A stretch of DNA of 64,000 nucleotides from Clostridium fermenticellae (GCF_003600355.1 NZ_CP032416.1:2128183-2192182); one strand, 5' to 3'; shown: positions 1-7,644, numbered from the stretch's first letter. Notes: generated from the sequence alone by a model not told the origin. Translations and numbers: made by a program.

Positions 1-84
1 TTGTAAGATATTTCTGTATTATTTTCGATATTCTGACTAAAAACATTTCATCTGTCACATATAAACTATAAAGAAACATACCTA

Positions 85-300
85 TCAAAATCTCTCACCT
101 AAATGTCCTAAAAACCATTCATCAACTTTATTTCTTATGATAAGTGCTTTCCTGCCGCAGAAAACCACAGGGAAATCTCTACAGTGTATTAACTCATATG
201 CTTTGTTATGACCTATACAGTATTCCTCCATAAACTGGGATACTGTCATCACTTTTTTCTTATCATGTCTCATCATGTCGGCTGTTTTATACTCTTCCAT
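85..300 (-). CDS. Excisionase-like small helix-turn-helix protein
   Basis: This 71-residue protein carries a MerR/excisionase-like DNA-binding pattern: an 'MTVSQFMEEYCIGHNKAYEL' helix-turn-helix, then 'FPVVFCGRKALIIRNKVDEW', typical of phage and ICE excisionase-type proteins. I start it at the internal Met at 300 because GGAGGG lies six bases upstream. The longer frame would start inside that ribosome site's leader. It follows the XRE gene at 327-515 on the same strand with a short gap, so the two probably share a transcript. The location at the end of an integrated element fits a role in recombination directionality or lysogeny control. No integrase is visible in the window, so 'excisionase' rests on fold and context. 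Confidence 0.6.
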   Translation of the reverse strand: MEEYKTADMMRHDKKKVMTVSQFMEEYCIGHNKAYELIHCRDFPVVFCGRKALIIRNKVDEWFLGHLGERF

Positions 301-326
301 TTCAATCCCTCCAGCCATAATAAATA

Positions 327-515
327 TTATTTAAAGAACAGTTCCTTCACATCTTCCCCTAAAAGTTCTGCAATCCTTTTCATCAGATCTCTCCTAGGTT
401 CAACTTCGCCTTTTTCTATTTTTCCTAAATACTGAGGTGTTATACCAAGTTGTTTTGAAAGTATTACCTGCTTTATACCCTTTTCAACCCTTTTAGCCTT
501 TAATTTGTACAACAT
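327..515 (-). CDS. XRE-family HTH regulator (Cro-like)
   Basis: This 62-residue protein is almost entirely one Cro/CI-type helix-turn-helix. The core 'KQVILSKQLGITPQYLGKIEKGEVEP' matches the usual helix 2, turn and recognition helix pattern. It is divergent from the larger repressor at 679, in the arrangement of a phage cro/cI switch. A GGGGGAG ribosome site precedes its ATG. Its promoter (580-607) and the repressor promoter (627-656) lie back to back in the 163-base gap. It probably competes with the repressor for operators there. The exact role is inferred from layout. Confidence 0.75.
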   Translation of the reverse strand: MLYKLKAKRVEKGIKQVILSKQLGITPQYLGKIEKGEVEPRRDLMKRIAELLGEDVKELFFK

Positions 516-579
516 ATAATCATCCGCTCCCCCTTTTAATGATAATATCTTTTTACTAATTTATTGATTTTAAAATTTA

Positions 580-607
580 ATTCTATCACTACTTTGATGA
601 TTGACAA
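580..607 (-). promoter_or_regulatory. Candidate promoter of the XRE/excisionase operon
   Basis: On the minus strand TTGTCA (602-607) and TAGAAT (580-585) are separated by 16 bases, and the -10 is preceded by TG-A (extended -10). The motifs are read by eye. Confidence 0.45.
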
Positions 608-626
608 TAATTTTATGAATAACTTA

Positions 627-656
627 TTTACAAATTTAATGATTTTATGATATACT
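627..656 (+). promoter_or_regulatory. Candidate promoter of the phage-type repressor
   Basis: TTTACA (627-632) and TATACT (651-656) are separated by 18 bases, with TGA before the -10. Similar ATGATTTTATGA / ATAATTTTATGAA strings recur in 600-655 and could be repressor operators. The gap 516-678 contains nothing else I recognise. Confidence 0.5.
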
Positions 657-678
657 ATGTTCATAGGAGGATTATAAA

Positions 679-1479
679 ATGGAATTTAAAGATAGACTTA
701 AACAGCTCCGTGAGTCTAAAGGTTTAACTCAAAAGGAACTAGCAGATGAATTAAATAAACTCAATACAGACTTAAGTAGTAATTCTAAAATATATACACA
801 GACTATATCTTACTGGGAGAACGGCAGGGACCCATCAATTAGAATGCTTATAAAAATAGCACAGTATTTTGACGTTCCAACAGATTATTTGCTTGGTAAA
901 ACTGACTCTGTAAGTATAGATGAAATTAACTTTGAATATTTTTCTAAATATCTTTCAAAGCAAAACATTGAAAAGCTTATAAAAAATTACCCTGACAATA
1001 TGAAAAAGGCAGTGTATTTTTTGCTATCAAATTATACTTCTGATATTTTCACAAATTTTAATAATGAAAAAAAGCAGTATGAAATAAACCTGGATTTTCT
1101 GTATCTCATAACTAAAGCTGTAGATATACTGAAAAGTTTTTATGATGAAATGGAGAATAAAGTTTTATGCTATAACACAGAAAGTTCCCTTCAGAACGTT
1201 AAATACATAGATTCTATATCCATGGATACACTTAAAGATATAAATAAACTTAAAGCTCTTACAAAAATAGGTCTTGATTCAATAGTGGATAAACTTGAAG
1301 ATCTCGTTTTGTTATGCAATGACCCATCTACTCTAAAACTTAAAGATGAAATTTTAGAGTATACAAGTACAAATGACCTTAATAAAAACTATTTTTCAAA
1401 ACACTTAAAGAAAGCTTTTACAGATTTAGTTAATGATGTACTAAATACATCAAAATACGCAGGTGACAATCACAAATAA
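679..1479 (+). CDS. Phage-type XRE transcriptional repressor
   Basis: This 266-residue protein starts with an XRE helix-turn-helix (about residues 4-72). It has 'LTQKELADEL' and 'TQTISYWENGRDPSIRMLIKIAQYFDVPTDYLLGKTD', the usual ending of clostridial CI-like repressors. The remaining 190 residues are helical and acidic/basic, with no peptidase Ser-Lys signature. It therefore does not look like a LexA-type self-cleaving repressor. AGGAGG sits nine bases before the ATG. It is divergent from the small XRE gene and its 3' end is 12 bases from the tRNA-derived scar. It probably keeps the integrated element silent. The effector is unknown. Confidence 0.75.
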   Translation: MEFKDRLKQLRESKGLTQKELADELNKLNTDLSSNSKIYTQTISYWENGRDPSIRMLIKIAQYFDVPTDYLLGKTDSVSIDEINFEYFSKYLSKQNIEKLIKNYPDNMKKAVYFLLSNYTSDIFTNFNNEKKQYEINLDFLYLITKAVDILKSFYDEMENKVLCYNTESSLQNVKYIDSISMDTLKDINKLKALTKIGLDSIVDKLEDLVLLCNDPSTLKLKDEILEYTSTNDLNKNYFSKHLKKAFTDLVNDVLNTSKYAGDNHK

Positions 1480-1490
1480 TTCTCTATTAC

Positions 1491-1526
1491 ATGTGGTTGT
1501 AGGTTCGAGACCTACTACCCCTGCCA
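1491..1526 (+). other. Duplicated tRNA-Trp 3' end: attachment-site scar
   Basis: The bases form a perfect T-arm (GTAGG, loop TTCGAGA, CCTAC) followed by TACCCCT, a G discriminator and an encoded CCA at 1524-1526. No 5' half of a tRNA precedes it; the upstream bases are the repressor's 3' end. A 3' acceptor strand TACCCCT with a G discriminator fits Firmicute tRNA-Trp, whose 5' strand is AGGGGTA. Integrases that use tRNA 3' ends leave exactly this kind of fragment at the far end of the element, with the intact tRNA at the other end. That end would be left of the window. The tRNA identity is inferred from the half molecule. Confidence 0.75.
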
Positions 1527-1532
1527 GATATC

Positions 1533-1566
1533 AATGCTTTCACGATTTCGTGAAAGCATTTTTTAT
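1533..1566 (+). terminator. Rho-independent terminator after the tRNA fragment
   Basis: A 12-13 bp perfect stem (AATGCTTTCACGA with TCGTGAAAGCATT) is followed by a T run. It probably is the original terminator of the tRNA gene and now also ends the repressor transcript. Confidence 0.85.
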
Positions 1567-1578
1567 TACCCATATAAA

Positions 1579-1611
1579 GATATTCCAACTCAGTAAATAA
1601 GTTGGAATATC
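1579..1611 (-). terminator. Inverted repeat, possible weak terminator
   Basis: A perfect 12-bp stem (GATATTCCAACT / AGTTGGAATATC) with a 9-base loop lies downstream of the minus-strand gene at 1642. The T run after it on the minus strand is poor (TCTTTATA), so termination is uncertain. Confidence 0.4.
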
Positions 1612-1641
1612 TAAATATATTATTTATAAAATATACTATAA

Positions 1642-2172
1642 TTAATTACAGCTCTCTACTGCTAAAGCAGTGAGTGTTGCATTCGTTATAGTTACTCCAG
1701 CATCAGCTGTTATTGTAGTTGGTGCTAACTCTACTGAATAGGTACAGCATTTCTGACAGCACCCAACATCACATAGTTGAAAACTAAAGGATGTGGATTC
1801 AACAACCCCAACAGCAAGTGAAAAAGTAAATGTTGATCCTATTTGCTGTGGTGTTCCTCCATCACAAGATTTAAATACATTGAAATTTAATGTAACAGCT
1901 GCTGCAACTGGAATATTAATTTGAGAAGTAAAAACCAAACGTGTCTGAGGAGTACATAAATTAGCCATATCTAAAGTAGTACTAACTACTGGTATAGGTG
2001 CTGTAAGATCACCTATAGCTATAATTGGAAGCGGACCTGCTCCACCAGTTCCACATCCTAAAATAACCTTACTAGGTTCCTTATGACAGCATTCTGGCTT
2101 TTGATAGCATCTATTATTATCTGTTATACATTTTCTAAGATCATAATCATCATGACAAGTTAATGAATTCAT
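1642..2172 (-). CDS. Cys-rich DUF4489 family protein
   Basis: The 176-residue protein has a Cys-rich N-terminus (several Cys, including a CC pair, in the first 40 residues). It then has a beta-rich domain starting 'GPLPIIAIGDLTAPIPVVSTTLDM' in pattern and a second Cys cluster 'CDVGCCQKCC' near residue 139. The order resembles the clostridial DUF4489 family, whose members are secreted or spore-surface-like and have no known function. There is no signal peptide. AGGAGG lies ten bases before the ATG. It stands alone, bounded by an inverted repeat downstream and a palindromic repeat element upstream. A spore-coat or exosporium role is a guess from composition. Confidence 0.6.
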   Translation of the reverse strand: MNSLTCHDDYDLRKCITDNNRCYQKPECCHKEPSKVILGCGTGGAGPLPIIAIGDLTAPIPVVSTTLDMANLCTPQTRLVFTSQINIPVAAAVTLNFNVFKSCDGGTPQQIGSTFTFSLAVGVVESTSFSFQLCDVGCCQKCCTYSVELAPTTITADAGVTITNATLTALAVESCN

Positions 2173-2323
2173 ATTATATTGTAACCTCCTTTGTTAATGT
2201 GGCTTATACAATATAATATGATTTAATAATTTAATTGTGAGAGGTATTTCATAATAAATAATGATACTTCTGAAAATCTAAATTTCATTGTCATGAATTG
2301 AGATAGTTATATCTATAGGGTTT

Positions 2324-2372
2324 GTAATTCCAGGTTTAAGTTATACGTAAGCCTCGAATTACAAACCCTATA
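2324..2372. repeat. Palindromic repeat copy A (short form)
   Basis: Perfect 17-bp ends TATAGGGTTTGTAATTC and its reverse complement enclose 15 bases. The ends match the larger copies at 9737, 39934 and 52452. The inner part (GTTATACGTAAGC when read through) resembles the inner part of the copy at 52452. It lies 28 bases past the stop codon of the lipoprotein gene. Confidence 0.8.
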
Positions 2373-2400
2373 ACTAAGTAATCACAAGTCTTTATTATAT

Positions 2401-3333
2401 TTACTTTTTATCTGATTGTATACTGCTGTAAAAATTCTTAAAACTATTCAAATTATATTTAACACAATCATCATAGGAACTTTGGCCATCATAAATCATC
2501 ATATTTAATGTCTTCATATTATATTTTTTTATAATATCTTCATTATCTTTTAATGCACTGCTGCTGTTATACAAAAAAACTATATTATCCGAACTTTTAA
2601 TTCTAGAATCCAATTCACTTTTATCGCTTATATCCTTATTCATATCTATCGTATTGAGCCCACTATTCCTTGTAAAATAATTTAGTCCATCTTCACTTGT
2701 CAAGAAAGTATATCCACTTAAACTATCAGTTATACTATTTAATTGCTTCTTATAGTCATCAATATTTTTCAAAGTAGCTGCAAAATTTTTTTCATAAATA
2801 TCCCTATTTTTAGGGTCTCTATCTTCTATGGAATTTTTTATATTCATAAGTACTACCCTGTAGTTATCCATATTCATTAAATAATATGGATTATTTCTAA
2901 TTACAGTATCATTTACCTTGACTTCTTTGTCATATGAAATAATTTTGACTCCTCTTGATACATTTATAGGACTAACATTACTTTTATTTAATTTATCAAC
3001 AAAACTATCAATCCATGGTTCAAAGCCGACTCCCATATAAATAAGTAAATCGTTTTTAGCAATATTATTTAAACTGTCATTCGTAAATTTAAAATTCAAC
3101 TCATCAGATCTATTTTTAAATATATAACTTATGTTGTGTCTATCTTTTACTATATCTTTAACTGTATAATATAATAACTTATCAGTAGTTACTATATTAA
3201 GTTCCGTATCTTTTCTCATTTCCATTTGAGTTACATTATCTTTAGCATTCATTTTATCACTTTGAGTTCTGTATTCACATCCAGTAAATATTAATATATA
3301 TATCATGAGGAATATTGAAATAGTCTTTTTCAA
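2401..3333 (-). CDS. ZnuA/TroA-like lipoprotein without the usual metal ligands
   Basis: This 310-residue protein begins with a lipoprotein signal peptide ending 'IFTGC', so it is anchored outside the membrane. The body follows the metal-binding ZnuA/TroA fold (PF01297). It has 'LLIYMGVGFEPWIDSFVDKL' near residue 100, 'NNPYYLMNMDNYRVVLMNIKN' near 150, and a 'YEKNFAATLKNIDDYKKQL' helix. The family's His ligands are absent: the usual DPHxW reads NPYYL, and the other expected His positions carry Asp/Glu/Asn. No ABC permease or ATPase is next to it. I start it at TTG 3333 because GAGGTGG lies five bases upstream. The longer GTG start overlaps that ribosome site. It may bind something other than Zn/Mn, or be a sensor. 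Confidence 0.6.
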   Translation of the reverse strand: MKKTISIFLMIYILIFTGCEYRTQSDKMNAKDNVTQMEMRKDTELNIVTTDKLLYYTVKDIVKDRHNISYIFKNRSDELNFKFTNDSLNNIAKNDLLIYMGVGFEPWIDSFVDKLNKSNVSPINVSRGVKIISYDKEVKVNDTVIRNNPYYLMNMDNYRVVLMNIKNSIEDRDPKNRDIYEKNFAATLKNIDDYKKQLNSITDSLSGYTFLTSEDGLNYFTRNSGLNTIDMNKDISDKSELDSRIKSSDNIVFLYNSSSALKDNEDIIKKYNMKTLNMMIYDGQSSYDDCVKYNLNSFKNFYSSIQSDKK

Positions 3334-3549
3334 ATTATCCACCTCTTACTATAAAAATATAAATATACAAACTATATTTTACATAATATAACTTTGTAAT
3401 GCAAATATATAATTTTTATATACATTATAAAACAATAATATCATCTTATTCAGAACATATTGCAGAACAACTTCATATATATTTTACATAAATTATAATT
3501 ATGCTAAAATATAATAAGAGTTTTAGAAATATCATATGAGGTGACTTTT

Positions 3550-4005
3550 ATGGAGTTTATTACAAAATCAGTAACAGAAACTGTAGAACTTGGAATTAAA
3601 TTAGGAAACTTACTTAACCAGGGTGATATTATATGTTTAAATGGTGACCTTGGCACAGGTAAAACACATTTTACAAAAGGATTAGCAAAAGGGCTTAACA
3701 TAACTGACGAAATAACAAGTCCTACATTTAATATAGTAAACGAATATGAAGGAAGATTAAAATTATATCATTTTGATGTTTATAGAGTAAATGATCCCGA
3801 TGAAATAGAGGCGATAGGTTTTGATGAATACATTTTTAGCGATGCAGTAAGCATAATAGAATGGTCAAGTTTTATACGAGAATTAATTCCGGACGAACAC
3901 ATAAGCATAGAAATAAAAAAGATACCTGAGGATAATATAAACTTCAGAAAAATAATAATAAAATATAATGGCAGTAGATATAATTATATAAAGGAGCTAA
4001 ATTAA
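3550..4005 (+). CDS. tsaE: tRNA threonylcarbamoyladenosine ATPase TsaE
   Basis: TsaE is the ATPase partner of the t6A tRNA-modification complex (TsaB-TsaD-TsaE). The 151-residue protein has the P-loop 'LNGDLGTGKTHFTKGLAKGL' near residue 35, the family sequence 'ITSPTFNIVNEYEG', and 'HFDVYRV..DEIEAIGFDEY', all diagnostic. I use the ATG at 3550. GAGGTG six bases before it is the ribosome site, and the upstream GTG is part of it. It heads a tight tsaE-tsaB-rimI operon. The tsaD gene is not in the window. Confidence 0.95.
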   Translation: MEFITKSVTETVELGIKLGNLLNQGDIICLNGDLGTGKTHFTKGLAKGLNITDEITSPTFNIVNEYEGRLKLYHFDVYRVNDPDEIEAIGFDEYIFSDAVSIIEWSSFIRELIPDEHISIEIKKIPEDNINFRKIIIKYNGSRYNYIKELN

Positions 4006-4007
4006 AT

Positions 4008-4721
4008 ATGAAAATTTTAAGTTTGGATTCAGCCACGGAATCAGCTACATGTGCAATAATTACCGATGATAAACTTTTAGGTGAGATAACCTTTAACTAT
4101 AAAAAACAGCATTCGGTAATACTAATGCCAATAATAGATAATTTATTAAAGAATTTAAATTTAGATATAAATGAAATAGACGGTTTTGTTGTTTCAAAAG
4201 GTCCCGGTTCATTTACAGGCCTCAGAATAGGAATATCAACAATAAAAGGCTTATCTCATGGTACAGGAAAACCATTTATAAGTGTCTCTTCTTTAGATGC
4301 ACTTGCTTACAATATGGCTTATACAGATGGAATCATATGTCCTATAATGGATGCATTAAGGGGAAATGTTTATACAGCTCTATTTACTTTTTCAAATGGA
4401 AATCTAGAAAAAATAAGTGATTACATGATAATTTCTGTTGAGAAATTAATGTCATTAATAAAAAAATATAATTCTCCAGTATGTTTCATAGGAGACGCAA
4501 CATATAAATATAAAAAAATAATTATTCAAGAAATGGAGGATGTCCTCTTTGCTCCAAATAATCTTAATGTTGTAAAAGCATCTGCCCTTGGTGAAATAGG
4601 TTTAAAACTTTTAAAGTCAGGTTCAAGTGATGACTTATATACTTTTTCTCCACTTTACATAAGAAAGTCTCAGGCAGAAAGAGAATATGAAAAAAAGTTA
4701 GAGTCTAAAGTAAATGAATAG
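4008..4721 (+). CDS. tsaB: tRNA threonylcarbamoyladenosine protein TsaB
   Basis: TsaB is the inactive ASKHA-fold scaffold that pairs with TsaD in t6A synthesis at A37 of ANN-decoding tRNAs. The 237-residue protein starts 'MKILSLDSATESATCAI'. It has 'QHSVILMPIIDNLL' and the hallmark 'GPGSFTGLRIGISTIKGL' near residue 65. It begins two bases after tsaE and overlaps rimI by eight bases (ATGAATAG), so the three are translationally coupled. Length is normal for the family. Confidence 0.95.
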   Translation: MKILSLDSATESATCAIITDDKLLGEITFNYKKQHSVILMPIIDNLLKNLNLDINEIDGFVVSKGPGSFTGLRIGISTIKGLSHGTGKPFISVSSLDALAYNMAYTDGIICPIMDALRGNVYTALFTFSNGNLEKISDYMIISVEKLMSLIKKYNSPVCFIGDATYKYKKIIIQEMEDVLFAPNNLNVVKASALGEIGLKLLKSGSSDDLYTFSPLYIRKSQAEREYEKKLESKVNE

Positions 4722-5172
4722 TAATATTGAAATACTCTCCTTTAAAAGAGAACATATTGAAAGCATACTTATAATAGACTCTTTAAGTTTTCCAACACCC
4801 TGGAGCAGGAAGTCATTTGAAAGCGAAATAGAAAACAACTCATTTTCGAGATATTTGGTTGCAAAAAAAGGTAGTGATATAATAGGCTATGCAGGAATGT
4901 GGATAATCTTAGATGAGGCCCATATAACAAATATAGCAGTACACCCAAATTACAGAGGTATTGGTGCAGGAAATATGCTTTTAAAGTCACTTATAGAACT
5001 TTGCAAGATAGAATCAGTCAACTGCATGACTTTAGAAGTCAGGAAATCTAATATCATTGCACAAAACCTTTATTATAAGTATGGTTTTATTGAGGAGGGC
5101 ATAAGAAAAGGATACTACAGAGATAATAAAGAGGATGCCTTAATAATGTGGAAACGCAACATCATGGCATAA
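4714..5172 (+). CDS. rimI: Ribosomal-protein-alanine N-acetyltransferase RimI
   Basis: This 152-residue GNAT acetyltransferase has the acetyl-CoA loop 'IAVHPNYRGIGAGNMLLKSL' (about residues 72-91) and the RimI ending 'NIIAQNLYYKYGFIEEGIRKGYYRDNKEDALIMW' in pattern. The family acetylates the N-terminal residue of ribosomal protein S18 and sometimes other proteins. Its position after tsaB is the usual Firmicute arrangement. It ends just before a long terminator hairpin. Confidence 0.93.
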   Translation: MNSNIEILSFKREHIESILIIDSLSFPTPWSRKSFESEIENNSFSRYLVAKKGSDIIGYAGMWIILDEAHITNIAVHPNYRGIGAGNMLLKSLIELCKIESVNCMTLEVRKSNIIAQNLYYKYGFIEEGIRKGYYRDNKEDALIMWKRNIMA

Positions 5173-5226
5173 AAATAAACAGTTAATTTACACTATTATA
5201 ATAGTATAAATTTAACTGCTTATTTA
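5172..5226 (+). terminator. Terminator of the tsaE-tsaB-rimI operon
   Basis: A long, nearly perfect hairpin (AAATAAACAGTTAA... paired with ...TTAACTGCTTATTT) starts at the rimI stop codon. The rest of the gap to 5474 shows only an imperfect hairpin at about 5289-5322 (ACTGACATATG / CATATCAGT) and no gene that I can support. Confidence 0.75.
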
Positions 5227-5474
5227 CTACACACCATTTCATATGAGCACAACTTTTTTATTAAAACTTATACAATAAGAAAAACTGACATATGCTTTTA
5301 AAAACACATATCAGTAGATACATTTTGAATACTTACATTATATACTGCTTATATTATACAAATAGTAACCATCTTATCTTTATTTCAATAATTCCTAACT
5401 ATATTTATTCGAAGAGGTAAATCAAATTCAGTATCTGTATAGTGATAACATTTTATTTATCTTGCCTTAGGGTA

Positions 5475-5882
5475 TCAAGCAACATATTTCATTATAAATT
5501 CAGGTATTTTTTCATCTCCATTTATATTTATATAGAAATCCACTTCATTTTCTTCAGATAGTTTTTCTATTAAATAAAATAAATGTGCCGCATCCTGAAG
5601 ACTACCCTGTACAATATTAAACAATCCATCAATAAAAATTGTATCAATATCGTAGTCTTCTGAAAGTATGCCGCACAAGAATCCATAAAAAGTTTCCTGA
5701 TTTGTTAAATTAAATTCAGATGTGGTAATAAACCTAATCCTCCTATCAAGTTCCAAAAGTGGTCTTTTATCATCATCTATATAGACGATATTTCCCTCAC
5801 TTTTAGAAATAATTTTATTGGCCATATCAATCAGTATTTTTGTCTTTCCTGAACCCCTTTTATTGCAATTTACATGAATCAT
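5475..5882 (-). CDS. Small P-loop NTPase, function unknown
   Basis: This 135-residue protein has a Walker A motif right at the N-terminus ('NKRGSGKTKILIDMA') and a Walker B-like 'IDTIFIDGLFN' near residue 80. The fold looks like a minimal RecA/ParA-type ATP-binding core. There is no membrane segment and no DNA-binding domain. Clostridial relatives are often labelled as PilT-like, but nothing here supports a role in twitching motility. It is transcribed alone toward the rimI terminator. AGGTGA precedes the ATG. Confidence 0.6.
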   Translation of the reverse strand: MIHVNCNKRGSGKTKILIDMANKIISKSEGNIVYIDDDKRPLLELDRRIRFITTSEFNLTNQETFYGFLCGILSEDYDIDTIFIDGLFNIVQGSLQDAAHLFYLIEKLSEENEVDFYININGDEKIPEFIMKYVA

Positions 5883-6011
5883 TTTTAATCACCTCTTAAT
5901 TATATTTAGGTTATATCTATAAATAAATTATATAATATTCAGAATACTTTTTCAATATGATTACCATATTATTTTCTAATTTTGGGAATTCATTATTAAA
6001 TCTTTTAAAGA

Positions 6012-7151
6012 CTATTTAAATTTATTCACTCCAGGGTATATAACCTTAAATTCATTTTCTTTAAAAGAATTTACAAAATATACTCTTCCCTTATTTCTAA
6101 ATGCCTTTCTCATTCTTTTAAATCCATTATTTGAATTTAAGAATACATCCTTATTATCAAGAGTTATCATCTTTTCATATATCCATACATTTCGTTTTAA
6201 ATAGTCAACAGAATTTAAACTTTTATTTTTTATTAACACACCGGGACTCTTTATAACAATACTTCTATAATCTACTTCCACTTCTATCACCTTATCATAA
6301 ATAGTATAATCTCTATAAAGCACAGCATTTTTTATTCCTTCATTAACTGCGCTAAGCGGATATGAATGTGGAAGTATCTTGCTTAGTGCTAAATCACTTT
6401 TATAAAGTATAGATAATAAATCTCCTTGAATTATAATATCAATATCGTTATTGAATTTACTTACAATCTTAACCATATTGTATGGTATATATATATTATT
6501 TATTTTTGAAAATACAAGAAGTCCTCCAAGAGTAACCATATATCTATTATATTCCCTATCCTTATATATTATAGACGCATTTTCCATAAGATTAATTTCA
6601 TTTTTATCATTTATACTGATTGTCTGAGAATTAAAATATTTATATACAAGCTTCATATCCAAACATGACATATCACTTCTCGAAATCGGGCATAATTCTG
6701 GTTCTAAATTAAAATTATCCTGTAATGCGGAAACTATTTCTTGTTTTCTCATAGTATCTGTTGTTGAACCTCTCCTTATATAAAATGCCCCATTGTCTCT
6801 CATTTGATATGGTTTTTGTGGACCATCATAAATATTTATAATAGCTACATTCTTATCATTGTACTTTATAAATTCCAAATATACTGGTATTGGTGGATCT
6901 ATTCTAGAGCTTATTATCTGCTGTACTTTTTCTTCACCAAGTTCTAAATTATCAATGCCAACTATATCTTTAGTCTTATCTTCTACTCCTATTATTAAGT
7001 ATCCCCTTCCCCCTCTTGAATTTGCAATTGCACAAACATCTTTGGCCAATTCTTTTCTTCCACTATCTGTTTCCATATCTATGTGCCTCTTAAAATCAAG
7101 TTTTGGTCCCTCAGATTTCTTTAATAAATTTAAAAATTTCTTTCTATCCAT
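6012..7151 (-). CDS. AlbA_2/Schlafen-like ATP-binding protein
   Basis: This 379-residue protein begins with an AlbA_2 (Schlafen-type, PF04326) domain, about residues 5-130. The signature runs 'PKLDFKRHI', 'KELAKDVCAIANSRGGRGYL', 'IGVEDKTKDIVGID', then 'FYIRRGSTTDTM'. Such proteins are putative nucleic-acid-binding regulators or defence factors. The C-terminal half resembles the divergent GHKL-like region that often follows ('YPLSAVNEGIKNAVLYRDY'). I start it at ATG 7151, nine bases after GGAG; the longer frame uses a TTG inside that site. It has no obvious partner gene. Confidence 0.75.
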   Translation of the reverse strand: MDRKKFLNLLKKSEGPKLDFKRHIDMETDSGRKELAKDVCAIANSRGGRGYLIIGVEDKTKDIVGIDNLELGEEKVQQIISSRIDPPIPVYLEFIKYNDKNVAIINIYDGPQKPYQMRDNGAFYIRRGSTTDTMRKQEIVSALQDNFNLEPELCPISRSDMSCLDMKLVYKYFNSQTISINDKNEINLMENASIIYKDREYNRYMVTLGGLLVFSKINNIYIPYNMVKIVSKFNNDIDIIIQGDLLSILYKSDLALSKILPHSYPLSAVNEGIKNAVLYRDYTIYDKVIEVEVDYRSIVIKSPGVLIKNKSLNSVDYLKRNVWIYEKMITLDNKDVFLNSNNGFKRMRKAFRNKGRVYFVNSFKENEFKVIYPGVNKFK

Positions 7152-7274
7152 AAAAAACAACTCCAATTGATCTGTACTAAATTATAATTATTGTACTACC
7201 AAAAGCATATATTTAAAACAGTCTATTGATAAATTTCTACCTCGTTATATTATATGAAGTACCCTAAATTAATA

Positions 7275-7431
7275 TTGTTTTTTTCTTTTAATGTGCTATA
7301 ATATGTTTAAGAGTTAACACTCTTTTAATAATTTACCAAGGGTAATTTTTTCAAGGCACTAATCTCCTTAACCATGGGAGTTGGTTTTCAAGAATAAATT
7401 AATCCTATGATTTAAGGAGGTTTATTTAATA
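7275..7431 (+). promoter_or_regulatory. Promoter and long structured leader of the zinc-ribbon gene
   Basis: TTGTTT (7275-7280) and TATAAT (7297-7302), 16 bases apart with an extended TGC before the -10, make a strong promoter. The resulting leader is about 120 bases. It contains the hairpins AAGAGT/ACTCTT and TTACC-AAG-GGTAA, the second followed by six T, which looks like a small terminator ahead of the gene. AAGGAGG lies before the start. Confidence 0.6.
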
Positions 7432-7596
7432 ATGGCAGACAAGACTATAGTATGCAAAGACTGTGGAAAAGAATTCGTATTTACTGAAGGTGAGCAAGAA
7501 TTCTATAAAGAAAAGGGATTTGAAAATGATCCTGTAAGATGTCCTGATTGTAGAAAGAAAAGAAAAACTGAAAAGAATAGAATGAGAAACAGATAA
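7432..7596 (+). CDS. Small zinc-ribbon protein
   Basis: This 54-residue protein starts 'MADKTIVCKDCGKEF' and has a second pair 'RCPDCRKK', giving two CxxC knuckles about 30 residues apart. It ends with a very basic Lys/Arg-rich tail. It belongs to the probable zinc-ribbon family common in clostridia and may bind RNA or the ribosome, but no function is established. A paralogue lies at 29003-29164, identical over most of the first 36 residues. The strong promoter, long leader and AAGGAGG site suggest high or conditional expression. Confidence 0.85.
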   Translation: MADKTIVCKDCGKEFVFTEGEQEFYKEKGFENDPVRCPDCRKKRKTEKNRMRNR

Positions 7597-7610
7597 TTAT
7601 TGAGAAAATC

Positions 7611-7644
7611 AGAGAGGTTAATTGTTTGACCTCTCTTATTTATT
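7611..7644. terminator. Bidirectional terminator between convergent genes
   Basis: AGAGAGGT (7611-7618) pairs with ACCTCTCT (7629-7636) and is followed by TATTTATTT. The 3' arm overlaps the stop codon of the ECF gene on the other strand. Confidence 0.7.

Noticed and set aside
2401-3333. Zinc uptake function for the ZnuA-like lipoprotein
   Set aside because: The His ligands are missing and there is no adjacent transporter, so a zinc role is not supported.
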